Assembly: GCF_016802725.1 (NCBI RefSeq)
Contig: NC_052665.1
Span: forward strand, 11,538,501-11,602,500
DNA length: 64,000 nt
Source: Solenopsis invicta
Taxonomy: Eukaryota; Arthropoda; Insecta; Hymenoptera; Formicidae
Direction of reading: 5' to 3'
Shown: one piece after another, positions 35,994-47,010 of the stretch
How positions within the stretch are numbered: position 1 is the stretch's first letter
How the letters are laid out: every line of letters starts with the position of its first letter
Made by a program: the position numbers and the translations under genes
The notes under the pieces: generated by a model
The model's input: only the letters and a program-made list of their open reading frames with translations
Told to the model about the DNA's origin: nothing
Database searches by the model: none

Positions 35994-36035
35994 CAATATT
36001 GCCAAAGAGTAAACAAGACCAGTCTGCATTTGGAT
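35994..36035 (-). other. Exon-like segment B, left arm
   Basis: On the minus strand, acceptor CTTGTTGCAG is followed by 42 bases starting ATCCAAATGCAGACTGG and then donor GTGAGA. The right arm has the same arrangement (39854-39894). The frames are open in both copies in one reading (PNADW then LLF), but the preceding segment A has a stop in that phase, so coding is doubtful; it may be a leader or non-coding RNA exon. Confidence 0.35.
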
Positions 36036-36254
36036 CTGCAACAAGAACATAATACTGCTGATTAAATAAAGTTAAGTAATTTGATACAGTTAACTGCGAA
36101 TTATCTTATACATTTAGTAAGACAGATTTCAATATTATCATATTTTATATATATTGTATTTTGTATAAACTTTACGAGGTTATCATATACTAAAAAAGAA
36201 AACTTAGTAAAAATTAATTTTGTTACAAAGCAAACATCTGTTGCCTGTTTTAAT

Positions 36255-36338
36255 CCTTTCAAGATGGTTATATTAAATAGATGGTGTACCTCGAAAAGGT
36301 ACACCATCTATTTAGGTACTGGTGGAGTCTCAAAAAGG
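36255..36338. mobile_element. 84-bp palindromic insertion with 17-bp perfect stem
   Basis: Relative to the right arm (near 39640) this arm has 84 extra bases starting CCTTTCAAG and ending CTCAAAAAGG, flanked on both sides by TTAAT. Its core is a perfect 17-base stem, AAATAGATGGTGTACCT at 36275-36291 and its inverse at 36297-36313, with a 5-base loop CGAAA. This fits a tiny MITE with a TTAAT (or TTAA) target duplication. Confidence 0.6.
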
Positions 36339-36764
36339 TTAATATGTTTTATACTTATCAGTTTAATAAGATGAAAGATTTTTAACAACAATTTTATGAA
36401 ATGTTATTTCACAATACCTTGCATAGGAACCTTTGTTAATTCTTACTAAGTTTCCATTTTTAGTATACATATAATAGACTCATAAATTTAGCAAGGTAAA
36501 CTATTTCAATAAACACGGTTCTGAAAAATAAAACATAATTAAATTAAAAATCAATTTAATAATACAGATGCTGACTTGTATCTCTAAAATTTCCCCATGT
36601 CAAAGAAAATGAAAAATGATGCAAAAAATATCTTGACAGAGTCTTATAACTTTACAAAAGCTTTCTGGGTAATATTAGGAAGTTGGATCAATCAAGTTGG
36701 AAAATTTAATTTAAGTTGGCAATTTTTTTTCTAAGTATGGGTATAAATAATTTAATGAATTCAC

Positions 36765-36850
36765 CACAGGATTGCTCCGCCGTTGCACGATGCTCCTCCC
36801 GAGCCTCCGCCTCCTCTCAGATTCCAGGCACAACACAACACTCGCGAATG
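36765..36850 (-). other. Conserved segment A ending in a splice donor, left arm
   Basis: On the minus strand the sequence GGAGGCGGAGGCTCGGGAGG, then GCAATCCTGTG, is followed by GTGAAT, a weak donor. The right-arm copy has GTGAGT at the same place. The upstream GC-rich DNA could be a leader exon and promoter, with transcription running outward from the centre. Confidence 0.3.
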
Positions 36851-37921
36851 AGATCAATTACGATCGCGCACTAATTATCGAAGCAACGCGCGATCAACAC
36901 TTTTGACACGGAACTCGCGGCGAAGCGACATCACTACGTAGCTAAAGGGACATACAGCCGCGCAAGGATATGATCAAGATACAAATTCAGATCGATGACA
37001 AAATGAATCCGTTCGGCATCAATAACACGCGTGTTGATGCGCGATGCGCGTTGGCCGGACGGAGCTCACGGTGATTTGCGCGGGGTGACTTAACCTTGAT
37101 CATCGCTCGCCCCGTAAGAACAACAACGCGCGCGTCTCAGAACGATCTCGCTATCTCGCCCGAATGTTTATCTTACTGCGAATTACTAACGAAAACTCGA
37201 ACGTACGTGCAAAGAGAACTCCATCTTACTGATGACGTCACACGAAGGAGTACGCACAGGTACGGCGCGAACATTGCGACAAACGAAGCTCGCAGCGAGA
37301 AGGCACGCGTCGCCAACTTCGCGTTTGACGCTACCTCGCGAGAGAGAGAACAAGAGAGAGAAAGGGAAAGATCCAACACGCGATCGTCATAACACTCATT
37401 TTACTCCATATCACTGTACATAAACAACTAACCCTCGAACTCGTGTGTACTGATATAAATGCGGCGAGACCGGTGATCGCGCATCCCCGCGCCCTCCAAA
37501 ATGCGTAGTCGCTGCGCAGTGCCGCCGTCTCCGCCGGCCGATCGGTTGCTAGTCCAATCGCTCTTCAGCCACCGAAACACGCACATCGCGGTGACTCTTC
37601 GCTGCACGATTGTCACATGAGTGTCGAAATCGAGAGTCAAGCTTCTTGCGGATCTACCTACCGCGATTAAACACGATGCGCAACCGGTTCGCTGCACGTC
37701 CATCCGCCTTCGTCTTGCGACACTTCTCTGATGAATCAGCGCCATCGCACTGATAACGAACGATTTCGCAACGTCAAGGATCGCCGATCGATAACGTGTG
37801 TACTTACCAGGAAGAAATTTTCCAGGAAAAATACGTACCTACACATCTCCAACGAGCACGTTACAGCTTTTACGTTAATTCCGCTGTTTGTTTCGAACTT
37901 TTACTATTCAATCATATCGTC

Positions 37922-38024
37922 TGACTTGATTATTTATCTATAGCGTTTATTGAGGAAACTGATTTTAAAATACAAAATTCATATTGATAATAGCTCTTTA
38001 ACAAAATTTTTTTATTTTTTACGA
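37922..38024. other. Central spacer of the large inverted repeat
   Basis: About 100 bp of AT-rich DNA (ACTGATTTTAAAATACAAA) with no match between the two sides. It would be the loop of a transcript running through both arms. Confidence 0.6.
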
Positions 38025-39119
38025 TCGAATACGTAAAATTTCGAAATGGACAGGAGAGTTAGCGTAAATAAATAAGCTGCGACGACGTGCTCGTTAGAGA
38101 TGTGTACATTTTTTTTCTGGAAAAAAATTGCTTCCTGGTAACTACACATGTTATCGATCGGTGATTGACGTTGCGAAATCGTTCGTTATCACTACGATGG
38201 CGCTTCATTAGAGAAGCATTGCGGAACGGCGGCGGACGGACGTGCGGCGGACCGCTTGTTGCGTTTGATCGCGGTAGGTAGATCCACGGAAAGCTCGACT
38301 CTCGATTTCGACACTCGTGTGACAATCGTACAACGAAGAGTCACCGCGATGTGCGCATTTCGGTGGCTGAAGGGCGATTGGGTCGATCAGTAGCCGATGA
38401 GCCGGCGAAGGCGGCGGCGACTACGCATTTTGGCGGGCACGGGTACCGCGTAAATTTTGTTCTCGTCGCGTATATCTCGGTACGTACAACGAGTTTGAGT
38501 GTTCATTGTTTATGTACAGAGATATGGAATGAAATGAGTATCATATGAGGTGACGATCACCCTGCGAAAGCGCGCGTTAGATCTTTCTTCCCCTTTCTCT
38601 CTTTCTTTCTCTCTCTCTCTTTCTCGCGAGGTAGCGTCAAACGCGAAGTTGGCAATGCGTGCCTTTCTCGCCGCGAGCTTCGTTCGTCGCAACGTTCGCG
38701 TCGTACATATGCGTACTCCATTGCGTGACGTCATGGGTAAGACGGAGTTCTCTTTGCACGTACGTCTGAGTTTTCGAGAGTAATTTGCAGTAAGATAAAC
38801 GTTCGGAGACAGCGAGATCGTTCTGAGACGCTCGCGTAGTTGTTCTTACGGGGCGTGCGATGGTCAAGGTTAAATCACCCCGCGCGAATCACCGCGAGCT
38901 CTGTTCGGCCAACGCGCATCGCGCATCAACACATTCAACACGCGTGCTATCATCGATGCCGAACGATTCATTTTATCATCGATCTATGAATTTGTGTCTT
39001 GATCATATCCTCGCGCGGCCGTATGTCCCTTTTGCTACGTATGTTAATGATGTCGCTTCGCCGCGAGTTCCGTCAAAAACGTCGCGCGTTGCTTCTATAA
39101 TTAGTTCGCGATCGTAATT

Positions 39120-39210
39120 GATCTCATTCGCGAGTGTTGTGTTGTGCCTGGAACCTGAGAGGAGGCGGAGGCTCGGGAGGAGCATCGTGCAACGGCGGAG
39201 TAATCCTGTG
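39120..39210 (+). other. Conserved segment A ending in a strong splice donor, right arm
   Basis: GGAACCTGAGAGGAGGCGGA, then AGTAATCCTGTG, ends at a strong donor GTGAGT at 39211. About 640 bp further on lies segment B with an acceptor. Together they make a plausible spliced, outward-directed leader. Confidence 0.35.
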
Positions 39211-39853
39211 GTGAGTTCATTAAATTATTTATACCCATACTTGGAAAAAAATTGCCAACTGATTAAATTTTCCAACTTGATTGATCCAACTTCTTAATAT
39301 TATCCAGAAGGCGTTTGCAAAGTTTGAACACTCTGGTCAAGATAATATTTTTTGCAACATTTTTCACTTTTTTGACATGGGGGGGATTTTAGAGATGCAA
39401 GTTATCATCTGTATTATTAAATTGATTTTTAATTTAAGTATGTTTTATTTTTCAGAACCGTGTTTGTTGAAATAGTTTACCTTACTAAATTTATGAGTCT
39501 GTCATATGTATACTTAAAATGGAAACTTAGTAAGAATTAACAAAGGCTCCTATGCAAGGTATTGTCGTGAAATAACATTTCATAAAATTGTTAAAAATTT
39601 TTTACCTTACTAAACTGATAAGTACAAAATGTTAAATTAAAACAGCCAACAGATGTCTGCTTTGCAACAAAATTAATTTTTATTAAGTTTGTTTTTTTAG
39701 TATATGATAGACTCGTAAAGTACATCTGAAATACACTTTGTTTGAAATATGGTAATGTTGAAATCTGTCTTACTAAATTTATATATAATTTGCATTTAAC
39801 TGTATAAAAATACTTAACTTTATTTAATCAGCGATATTGTGTTCTTGTTGCAG

Positions 39854-39894
39854 ATCCGAATGCAGACTGGTCCTCTTTACTCTTCAGTGGTATG
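39854..39894 (+). other. Exon-like segment B, right arm
   Basis: Acceptor TTCTTGTTGCAG, 41 bases starting ATCCGAATGCAGACTGG, then donor GTGAGT at 39895. Both splice sites are good and are kept in the left arm. An ATG inside could start MQTGPLYSS, but the frame meets a TGA at the donor, so this is more likely non-coding or part of a longer spliced frame not seen here. Confidence 0.4.
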
Positions 39895-40505
39895 GTGAGT
39901 AGAATTTCGGGTATGGTGATGGTTTTTCTTTTTACCAAAATTGTTATTACGGAAATCAGTGCAATTTATTTTGTTTGTAGATTTTGGATATGAACCCAGT
40001 AAGCAGAAAATTAGCAACATTAACGTTTAGAAGTGTTGTTTTCTTGTGCATTTTTAAACGTTTTATGTTAATTATTAAAAAAATGGAACGATAATTACGC
40101 ATAATTTTTATTATTTTGCATTTGTTTTCACTAATGTGCCATACGTGACGGATTGAAAAATTTGATGCAATTCTTTCTTTAAGATTTCTTTAATTTGCAA
40201 ATAAATTAAAATTGGTAGATATCCAAAGTCATTGATATACTTCTTTTTGCAGCAGTAACAGTGTGCATATAATATAAAGATAATTGTTAAGGTTGAAAAA
40301 CATCCGAGATAACAAAATTAATTTAAATTTATTTAGTCTATTCTCTGTTTTAAAAACACAAATTCTCTGCTTTACAAACGCAAATGTTCTGCTTTAAAAA
40401 CATGAATTATTTTCTTATACAATTTTTGTGTTTTAAAACAGAAAATTCGTGTTTTTAAAACAAATAATTTGCGTTTGTAGAAAATTTGTGTTTTTATAAC
40501 AGATG

Positions 40506-40874
40506 AGAATTTGTATTTGTCAGACATAGTAGAATTATAAAGCATATTCATGTCGGTACATTTAAACTGCGGTCCGATTAGCGCTCAAACCGTTATAGTT
40601 AATAAAAAAAACTAAACTATTATAATTGAATTATGATAGTTGCAATTATTTTTTCTCTTACAGTATGTCTCTGATAACGTTAAAGTGAAAAATATGTAGG
40701 ACGAAAGAATTTTTACACAATTCTATAAAGCATATCGCATATTATTGTACAATTAAATCATAAAGACTTAACTGTAAGATTATTTATTATTTGATTATTT
40801 AAACTACTATTAGAATTTGTAAAGTAGTTAAACAAAATAAAAAACTATTTGGATATTTATTGCAAAGTAAATTT
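40506..40874. other. AT-rich DNA
   Basis: No feature seen. Confidence 0.3.
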
Positions 40875-41145
40875 TGTTTTAGAATTTATCTTTTATGAAA
40901 TTATGATATTTAATCGTGTGATTTCATAAACTTTAAGAATTTTACTATAACTTTAATAAAATAATTTAGTGAAATTTTATTAAATTAAATTTAAGTATTT
41001 ACAATAATATAAAATTATCGTAAATTTTATTAAATTTATAATATAGAAATTTTACTAAATTTTACTAAAATTATAATAAAATTCACTGTCCATGTTATCC
41101 CATTATTATCACGATTTCAAAGTAAATTCTAAAAGAAAATTCTCT
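40875..41145. mobile_element. Palindromic MITE, family A
   Basis: Left TTAGAATTTATCTTTTATGA faces right ATTTCAAAGTAAATTCTAAA. Inside, AAGAATTTTACTATAA and AAATTTTATTAAATT words match the copies at 18.8 and 56.5 kb. Confidence 0.6.
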
Positions 41146-41271
41146 TTGTTTCATTATTCCAGATTTTTATTAATTTTACATAAATTTTATACAGATAATT
41201 TATTTCCTAATCCATTTTCTTCGCGATAAAGAATAATGCAGTTATTCAATGATGATAGTCTTTGAATTTAG

Positions 41272-41421
41272 GCAAAAGATCTCCCCACGTAGAGTGTCTG
41301 TGGTCCTCACGGATTTATTTACCGAGGACTAGTCTACCCATGCTATGGAGCCGACGAGAGATTAGTCAACTTAAGTCGGCTCAATCCCTCCGTCCCTTAC
41401 CAAAGCTTTGGCTGTTACAAG
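41272..41421 (+). CDS. Candidate 150-bp symmetric exon
   Basis: A fair acceptor (TTTGAATTTAG at 41261-41271) and a fair donor (ACAAG then GTAATC at 41422) bound exactly 150 bases. The one open frame has phase-1 borders on both sides and encodes 49 residues (KRSPHVECLWSSRIYL, later REISQLKSAQSLRPLPKLWL). The C-terminal half has a loosely leucine-rich-repeat-like spacing, which may be chance. No neighbouring plus-strand exon is seen. Confidence 0.27.
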
Positions 41422-42479
41422 GTAATCGAATTACAGAGAGCATATGTCGAATGCATGGGAACCATTGTATCCGTGACTCGCGCGCCGAGAAGGTAGACGA
41501 GAGTATTATCTATTCGCCACTAAGCTCTACGAGGAAACCCGATTTCTCTTATCCGCATTTCGCATTAGTACATATTATTTACATTGAAAATACTACACAA
41601 ACTATAAAGCGATAAACGAAGGATCTAATAATTTCCGATGATTTAAAAAAAATTAAATTCGCATTGACTTCCTCTTTATAAAATAGGTCAAGTTATCACT
41701 GCGTTGAAGCTTTCAATCTTGCTTGAAATATTCACAAAGAGAATTGAATATACCTACAACACTTTGACCTAAATGCATCAACGTTGAGGTAACTCTCGGG
41801 CCCTTCGAGCATAAAAGCGATGGCTCCCTTCTGAGGTCAATTCTACTTTGTAGTCGTCCCTTCGACACCGAAGATGAAGACCTCTTTCAAACGTGATAAT
41901 TCAAAGTTTCTTATAAAGTCACCTTAAATTTTTCCATCTTGAACTTACCGTGCCATTTGAAAACCTTATCCATGAATTTCTTACCAGTTAAAACGAGCAA
42001 TCTCTAACACGAAGGGGCAACTTCTCTTTATCGCACGATGAGATTTCTTATTAGAATCTATAGATCTCTGAGTGTCATTTTTATACGAATTTTATACGAA
42101 TTAGGTGATCCCAAACACGATTTTAAAATAAAAGGTTAATTAAAATTAGACGTTCCAATCGCGTGTCGGTCAAGTGTCAAATTACAAAAATCTTGTATTT
42201 CGAAATACGTTACGTCCATTTGGAACGTAACGTGTAAACGTGACTCACCACTGTCAAGACTATTCTGATTTTCCAAATCCGGACCTTGGACGGAAGTTGA
42301 CCTGCCATCCTGCAGATAATCTAAAATAACAAATACGTTACGATCAATACAACTACCCCAATTATATCCAACTTTCTTTATTAATTTAAATCGTCAAAAA
42401 CTATTTATGCAGTGGAAAAATTGTCTCGAACACTTGTACAAATTTTTTTGAGAAACCAGCGTTCTCGTTTCGAAAAGAT
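41422..42479. other. AT-rich to mixed DNA
   Basis: The open frame of the preceding candidate continues to 41615 but has no further support. GC-moderate stretches at 41780-41900 and 42160-42310 hold no frame. Confidence 0.3.
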
Positions 42480-42680
42480 TTAGACCTTTGAGAAATTCAC
42501 GTTTAGAAGGTTCTCCAATCTTTTTTAGTAAAAAAAAAAGGAAGCTTAAACTTTGTCCGTTATTTATTATTTTGAAGATGGTAATGTCAAAAGCTCTCGT
42601 ATTAAAAGATATATGTATATGAATGAAAAGTTACGTAACATTCTTCCGTTTTTCTAAGATGGAGAAAAACAGAGAATTAA
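42480..42680 (+). repeat. Dispersed repeat R3, copy 2
   Basis: Same orientation as 16975-17135 and inverse of 60340-60515. Contains AAGTTACGTAACATTC, with the GTTACGTAAC palindrome at 42630-42639, and GGTTCTCCAATC. Confidence 0.6.
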
Positions 42681-43360
42681 GAATTAATTGTAAGATTCGG
42701 ACTTGACGAAGATGTCTTCACGGCCGGTTACATCATTCTCGTCGTGTACCACCGATCCCGTCTAGCGCGACGCCGAGATCCGCGCGGCCGTAACCCGTAG
42801 GGCCTTTAATAGGGATTCCGCATTGAAATTTCATGGGATTTCGGGCGATCGAGCGGAACGAGCTCACAGATACGTCGCGCGCGACCTATGCCTGTGCCGC
42901 AGATGATGCCGCTTGCGCGCGGACGCGAATAATACGGGAAAGGGCGGAAAAGAGCGGCGCGCGGTGATCCCGCGGGAGCCATACCCCGGTGATATTGGTT
43001 CCCACAGCCCATTCCTGCGCATAGGAGACCGAGCCGCCTTGGACCAACATATCTACACGCACACACATACAAAACACGTACGTATGTGGGAGGAAGACCG
43101 GCCAAAATTCAAATTTCCCATCGGGATACGCGCGACTTTAAGCACAACTTGCGGGGAAACAACCACGTCGGCCAAAGCGCGCCAGTTCGCATCGATAATC
43201 GAACTTTACGGCGTCCGTCTCGATATACGACGGAAAAAAAAATTACGCAGCGTGTCTTCACGACGACGACGACGGTGGTGATACCGTAGCGAGGCGGCTC
43301 ATCGGCTGGTCGACATGGTTTATCGCACATTTTTATAAGTCCAATTTTTATCATCGCCCA
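42681..43360. other. CpG-rich island
   Basis: Dense CpG with GCGCGCG-type words, an ACACGCACACACATACA run near 43052 and a (GAC)n run near 43259-43276. Overlapping frames of 63-122 codons on both strands show no splice sites or family features. Candidate promoter or enhancer. Confidence 0.35.
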
Positions 43361-43668
43361 CTGCTAGTAAAATATTCCCGCATTCGAGCTTCCGTACGTA
43401 CATTTCACATATGGATTATTTATTGTTATTTTTAAATCAAGCAATATCAAACGACACAAATTAATCTTGAGAGATTAAAACGAATTCTACAAGGAAAATT
43501 TTCGAAGTTGGTATCAGATTTTAATTCAGAGTGTATCGTATTTTATATGAATCAATTGTTTGAAAAATTCTCCAAGTCGAAATATCTCACTTCTCTTGTT
43601 AAGAAAACTGTCTAATTTTTACAACTGTAATACTAAAAGTAATTAAAAATCTGTAAGAGAAACGTTAC

Positions 43669-43716
43669 ACGATCAGTAATTCTGTCAGTATAAATACTGA
43701 CAATATCATTGATCGT
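43669..43716. repeat. 48-bp hairpin
   Basis: Two 23-base arms, ACGATCAGTAATTCTGTCAG onward and its near inverse ending TCATTGATCGT, pair at 19 of 23 positions around a 2-base centre. Too compact for a typical miRNA loop; it may be a mini-MITE. Confidence 0.5.
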
Positions 43717-45179
43717 ATCTGCTTAATATTGATGAATTGATCGTTAGTTTTATCGATGAACTTGACTTATGTATGATTTATGAAACATACATTATCAATA
43801 CATTCCTACCTACTACATCGAGATCTTACGTGTACATATACACAATTTGTCAAATATTATATTCTTTTAAATTAGGGTTTCTGACTTAATTCTAAAACAA
43901 TTTAACATTATTCATTTATACATTAAATTAATTAGAAGATGGGCCAATATGGCCCATAGCAAGATCTTATAATTAGTACTGAAATAATATTTTATATGTT
44001 TTAAATTTATATCAAACTGCGCGCCAAAAAATTATTTATTTATTTATTTCACACTTTTCTGATTTATTTCGAATATTTAACGTTTCCACAAAGTAAATGT
44101 TTCGGTGAATTTTGTCATGTTAAAGTAAAAATCAATAAAAAAATCTCTAATTTTTTTCGGTTTTTGGCAAAAAATACACTAGAGCTGTAAATATTAGTAT
44201 GTATATTTTAATCCTGTGAAAGGAATTATATATCTATAAAACCAGCATAAAGTATAAAGTACTTGTTAACAAAATAATATTTTTGTCGATAAAACAAACG
44301 ACTTCAGCACATTGCTTTAAGCGGAGTCGAGCAGTGTATCGCTTATCCTAGGGAAACATCAGGAACACGGAAGAAATCGTCTTCGAAATTCTTAGCTTTA
44401 GCTTTAGATCTAAAAGACTTTCGCGAAACGCAATAAATACTATAAATACATAACTTCAATCGAGGCAGTACATTAGGGATCAAAGTACGTATTAGGAAAG
44501 AAACGAGGATGAACGTTCTACTACGTGTTTCACTACAGATTATATTACGTCTTCGGTATACGTAAAGAATATAAAAATATTTGTTATACCATAGTAAATA
44601 CAATAGTTACATCTTATCATGGAAGACTCACAATCTCATTGCAACTTTGAATTTTGCGGCCTGCTTAGAGAAGATTTTCGAACGATTGACGAGTGACGAA
44701 GAATAGAGTAATTGTTTGTTTTGAATGCTGATTTTAAATGACGAATAGGCTTGTTAAATTATACATATTTAAATAATAATTCAGCCCGTGTTGCTTAATT
44801 TTCAGTCATAACACAACTCTGTTGAATAAGATTGAAAATCAATTTGGCGCAGTTCAGTGAATTTGAAAAGGTATATAAAATCACACGAATAAATATTAGC
44901 ACTAAGATCTAGCTAAGATCGTTAAGGCACTTTGTTTATATTATGTTTTCATATTATTGGTCAAATAAGTTCTCTATTTTTAATTTATTCAATTATGCTA
45001 TGGATCTTTTAGTTCGAAAAAAGCATCCTAGTTCTTAGACTATTTAAATAAAAATAATTATAGTTATAGGAAATATAGAGAAGAGAAAGAAAAACAATTG
45101 ACATATTTTTTCATCAATGAGAGACTGTAATCGTATAGTATTACGTAGGAATCAAGAGTTAAATCTACTAAAGACTCAC
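43717..45179. other. AT-rich DNA
   Basis: Contains ATGGGCCAATATGGCCCAT, a 7-bp palindrome at about 43939, and a (TTTA)n run near 44035. No supported gene. Confidence 0.35.
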
Positions 45180-45480
45180 GAGTCGCACTCTTTAGTTAAT
45201 TCTTGTTTCGTGCCGCTTCTACAACGGCGAATAACTCACTGATAAGGCGATACCAAGGAACCGCAGCGGAATAAAACGTTAAGACCGCGGTGGAGCGAAA
45301 AGCCGCGGCACTCAAGCTGCTGGAATTATCATCGCTCGTAAGTCACGGCGCGAACATTGCAGCTGCAACTGCGGCACAACGGCACGGCGGCGCGGCGGCG
45401 GTGCGCGCGATTCGCGGGCGCTTCGGGGACGAGATAACTCGTATAAATAACCCGGAAGTCCGCGGTGCACAATAGTCCCT
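45180..45480 (+). other. CpG-rich patch with strong plus-strand splice donor
   Basis: A frame reading AVERKAAALKLLELSSL (no ATG) ends at CTC followed by GTAAGT at 45338, a near-perfect donor. The sequence above is CpG-rich and could be a first exon and its promoter. The same frame stays open beyond the donor, which makes the exon call uncertain. Confidence 0.28.
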
Positions 45481-46750
45481 TTTTTTTACGAGTATGACTT
45501 TTGGGAGTTCCAAGGCTGCACGCTTGGGACGCCGCGTTGGTAATCAGTTCGTCGTTGTTACCGAAATGCACTGAGTGAGCCAGAAAAAAAAAGAGAGAAA
45601 AAGAGGTAAAGGAAAAAAGAAGTATTTCATCTCCCTTCCCTCTCTTTCTTCATCTCTTCACTCACTTGTAGGCACACAATCGCGAATTTTTGCGGTGTCC
45701 TAGATTGTACATCGAATATTTAATTCGCGCCGCAAACCGCACGGGAAACCGCCGGGGTCTCTCTCTCGTTCCCAAAATCGCTCCAGTATCACCGTCATCC
45801 GATACCCAAATCGAACCATTACGTTCGACATTCCGCGCGGCGAGAATGTTATCGAGTGACACGCGTGTTGCGGACGTAAAATCGTAATATTCTTGCATCA
45901 TTGCCTGTGCGGCGATGTTCAGTTGGCGCGCGCGCGTGTACAGGACGCAGCAAATAAATTTGTCAATTAAAAAACGAATTCGCCGCGCGACGACGTAGCC
46001 CGACGCGACGCACGGTACGAAATATAAAATAAAAATTTCAGGCGAGATATAAAAGTTTTTTTGTGAAAAAACAAACTCCGCGAGACTTCCCTCCGAATGT
46101 GAAACAGGACGCAGGAAATTGGACAAAAAAAAATACACGAGGATTTTCCTTCGCGAGAAATAATCATTGCCATTCTCTTTTTTTTTGTTGGGGGGGGGTG
46201 GTGGGGAAGGGAAGGGGTGAAAACGCGCAGTGTAACTCGCTGCACTTGCTAATTTCTTGTTGTCACGTATTTATTATTTTATTATCCTTAGATGCAAAAT
46301 TAATCCCGCCGCTTTTATATTTAAAGCAACGTATGCATTTTTGCGTTTTTCGCGAATTCCCGTTGTGCGGAAGCGTAAGCGCAGTGTTATGATATACCCC
46401 AACCCTGCGCGGAATGCAAAAATTCTTTTAATATAGATAACGGGCTTTTTTCAACACGATTCTCTTTGTTGGGCAGGAGGGAGGACAATAATGTAATTTG
46501 CAGAAAAAAATGCTGGCGCAATTTCTATACGACGACGCGACATACATTAAACGCATCGTCGATCAGATATTACGCGTAAATACTCGGGATCGATTGTGCA
46601 ACCGCGACGTCCAGCATCATTTTTCACGCGCTCGCGCACGGCTGTCGTCATTATATGTATTCATACATATGTACACGTATATGCGTATGTATATGAATTT
46701 TGGGAATTCGACGGACGACGGGTAAAGCTGTTGGGAACCGGTTTTGGTTT
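45481..46750. other. Mixed DNA with CpG patches and homopolymer runs
   Basis: CpG-rich at 45690-46060 and 46530-46660. A T-run then G-run (TTTTTTTTTGTTGGGGGGGG) lies at about 46178-46198. The longest frame (158 codons on the minus strand, 45662-46138) has no splice sites or recognised features. Palindromic TACATATG/CATATGTA words lie near 46655-46690. Confidence 0.3.
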
Positions 46751-47010
46751 TGTATTAGCATGTAACTCCGGTAGGAGTTGAAGTTGCGATGGCTTGTGGG
46801 TGGTCGGGCGGCGGCAGGGAGGGTAATTACCTCCTTGGGGAACACCCTCTCCACGGCGTAGCCCGGTATAGCCCCAGCACGGGTACAGAGGCTTCCCACT
46901 GCTCCCAGTAGTCCCGCGGGATCGCGCCAGCGGTTCTCACGGTCGCGGTTCTCATTTCGCCGGAATTGGATCTCGCCCGCCCGGAGGACAGCGACGGGAA
47001 AAAGATGTTC
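46751..47010. other. Abrupt GC-rich block, possible old insertion
   Basis: This block is markedly richer in G and C than its flanks and is open in two minus-strand frames (one reads RDYWEQWEASVPVLGLYRAT, the other AIPGYAVERVFPKEV). GAGAACCGC occurs twice 15 bases apart. It could be a fragment of a retroelement or an unrecognised exon; I see no second copy here. Confidence 0.25.

Larger units (their letters stand above)
32618..37921 (+). repeat. Left arm of large inverted repeat
   Basis: This arm matches the reverse complement of 38025-40505 in order from end to end. Anchors: CAACCTTAACAATTATCTTT near 32788 against its inverse near 40285; GACTTTGGATAT near 32840 against 40220; CACGTATAGCACATTAGTG near 32927 against 40140; AACGTTTAAAAATGCAT near 35828 against 40060; the exon-like block at 35994-36035; and GAGCCTCCGCCTCCTCTCAG near 36799 against 39158-39177. 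It exceeds the right arm by about 2.8 kb at 33005-35823 and by 84 bp at 36255-36338. The inner 1.2 kb is GC- and CpG-rich. By eye, identity in the GC-rich part is around 85 per cent with small indels. Confidence 0.85.
38025..40505 (-). repeat. Right arm of large inverted repeat
   Basis: Reverse-complement partner of 32618-37921, starting at TTTACGATCGAATACG and ending in a set of AAAACACAAATTCTCTGC-like short repeats near 40340-40505. Translated, a minus frame at 38637-38867 resembles the plus frame at 37096-37392 (both contain RPVRTTTRASQNDLA), which reflects the shared DNA. Both frames carry indels elsewhere, so I do not regard them as proteins. Confidence 0.85.

Noticed and set aside
37096..37392. 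98-codon frame whose translation matches a frame at 38637-38867
   Set aside because: The match is explained by the inverted repeat at DNA level. Neighbouring frames in the two arms are broken by indels, so there is no sign of protein constraint.
37428..37745. 105-codon minus frame in the left arm
   Set aside because: The right-arm copy of the same DNA has a stop soon after the shared FRWLK(S/G)DW segment, so it is not conserved as protein.
45662..46138. 158-codon minus ORF
   Set aside because: No recognised feature, no splice sites, overlaps other frames of similar length.
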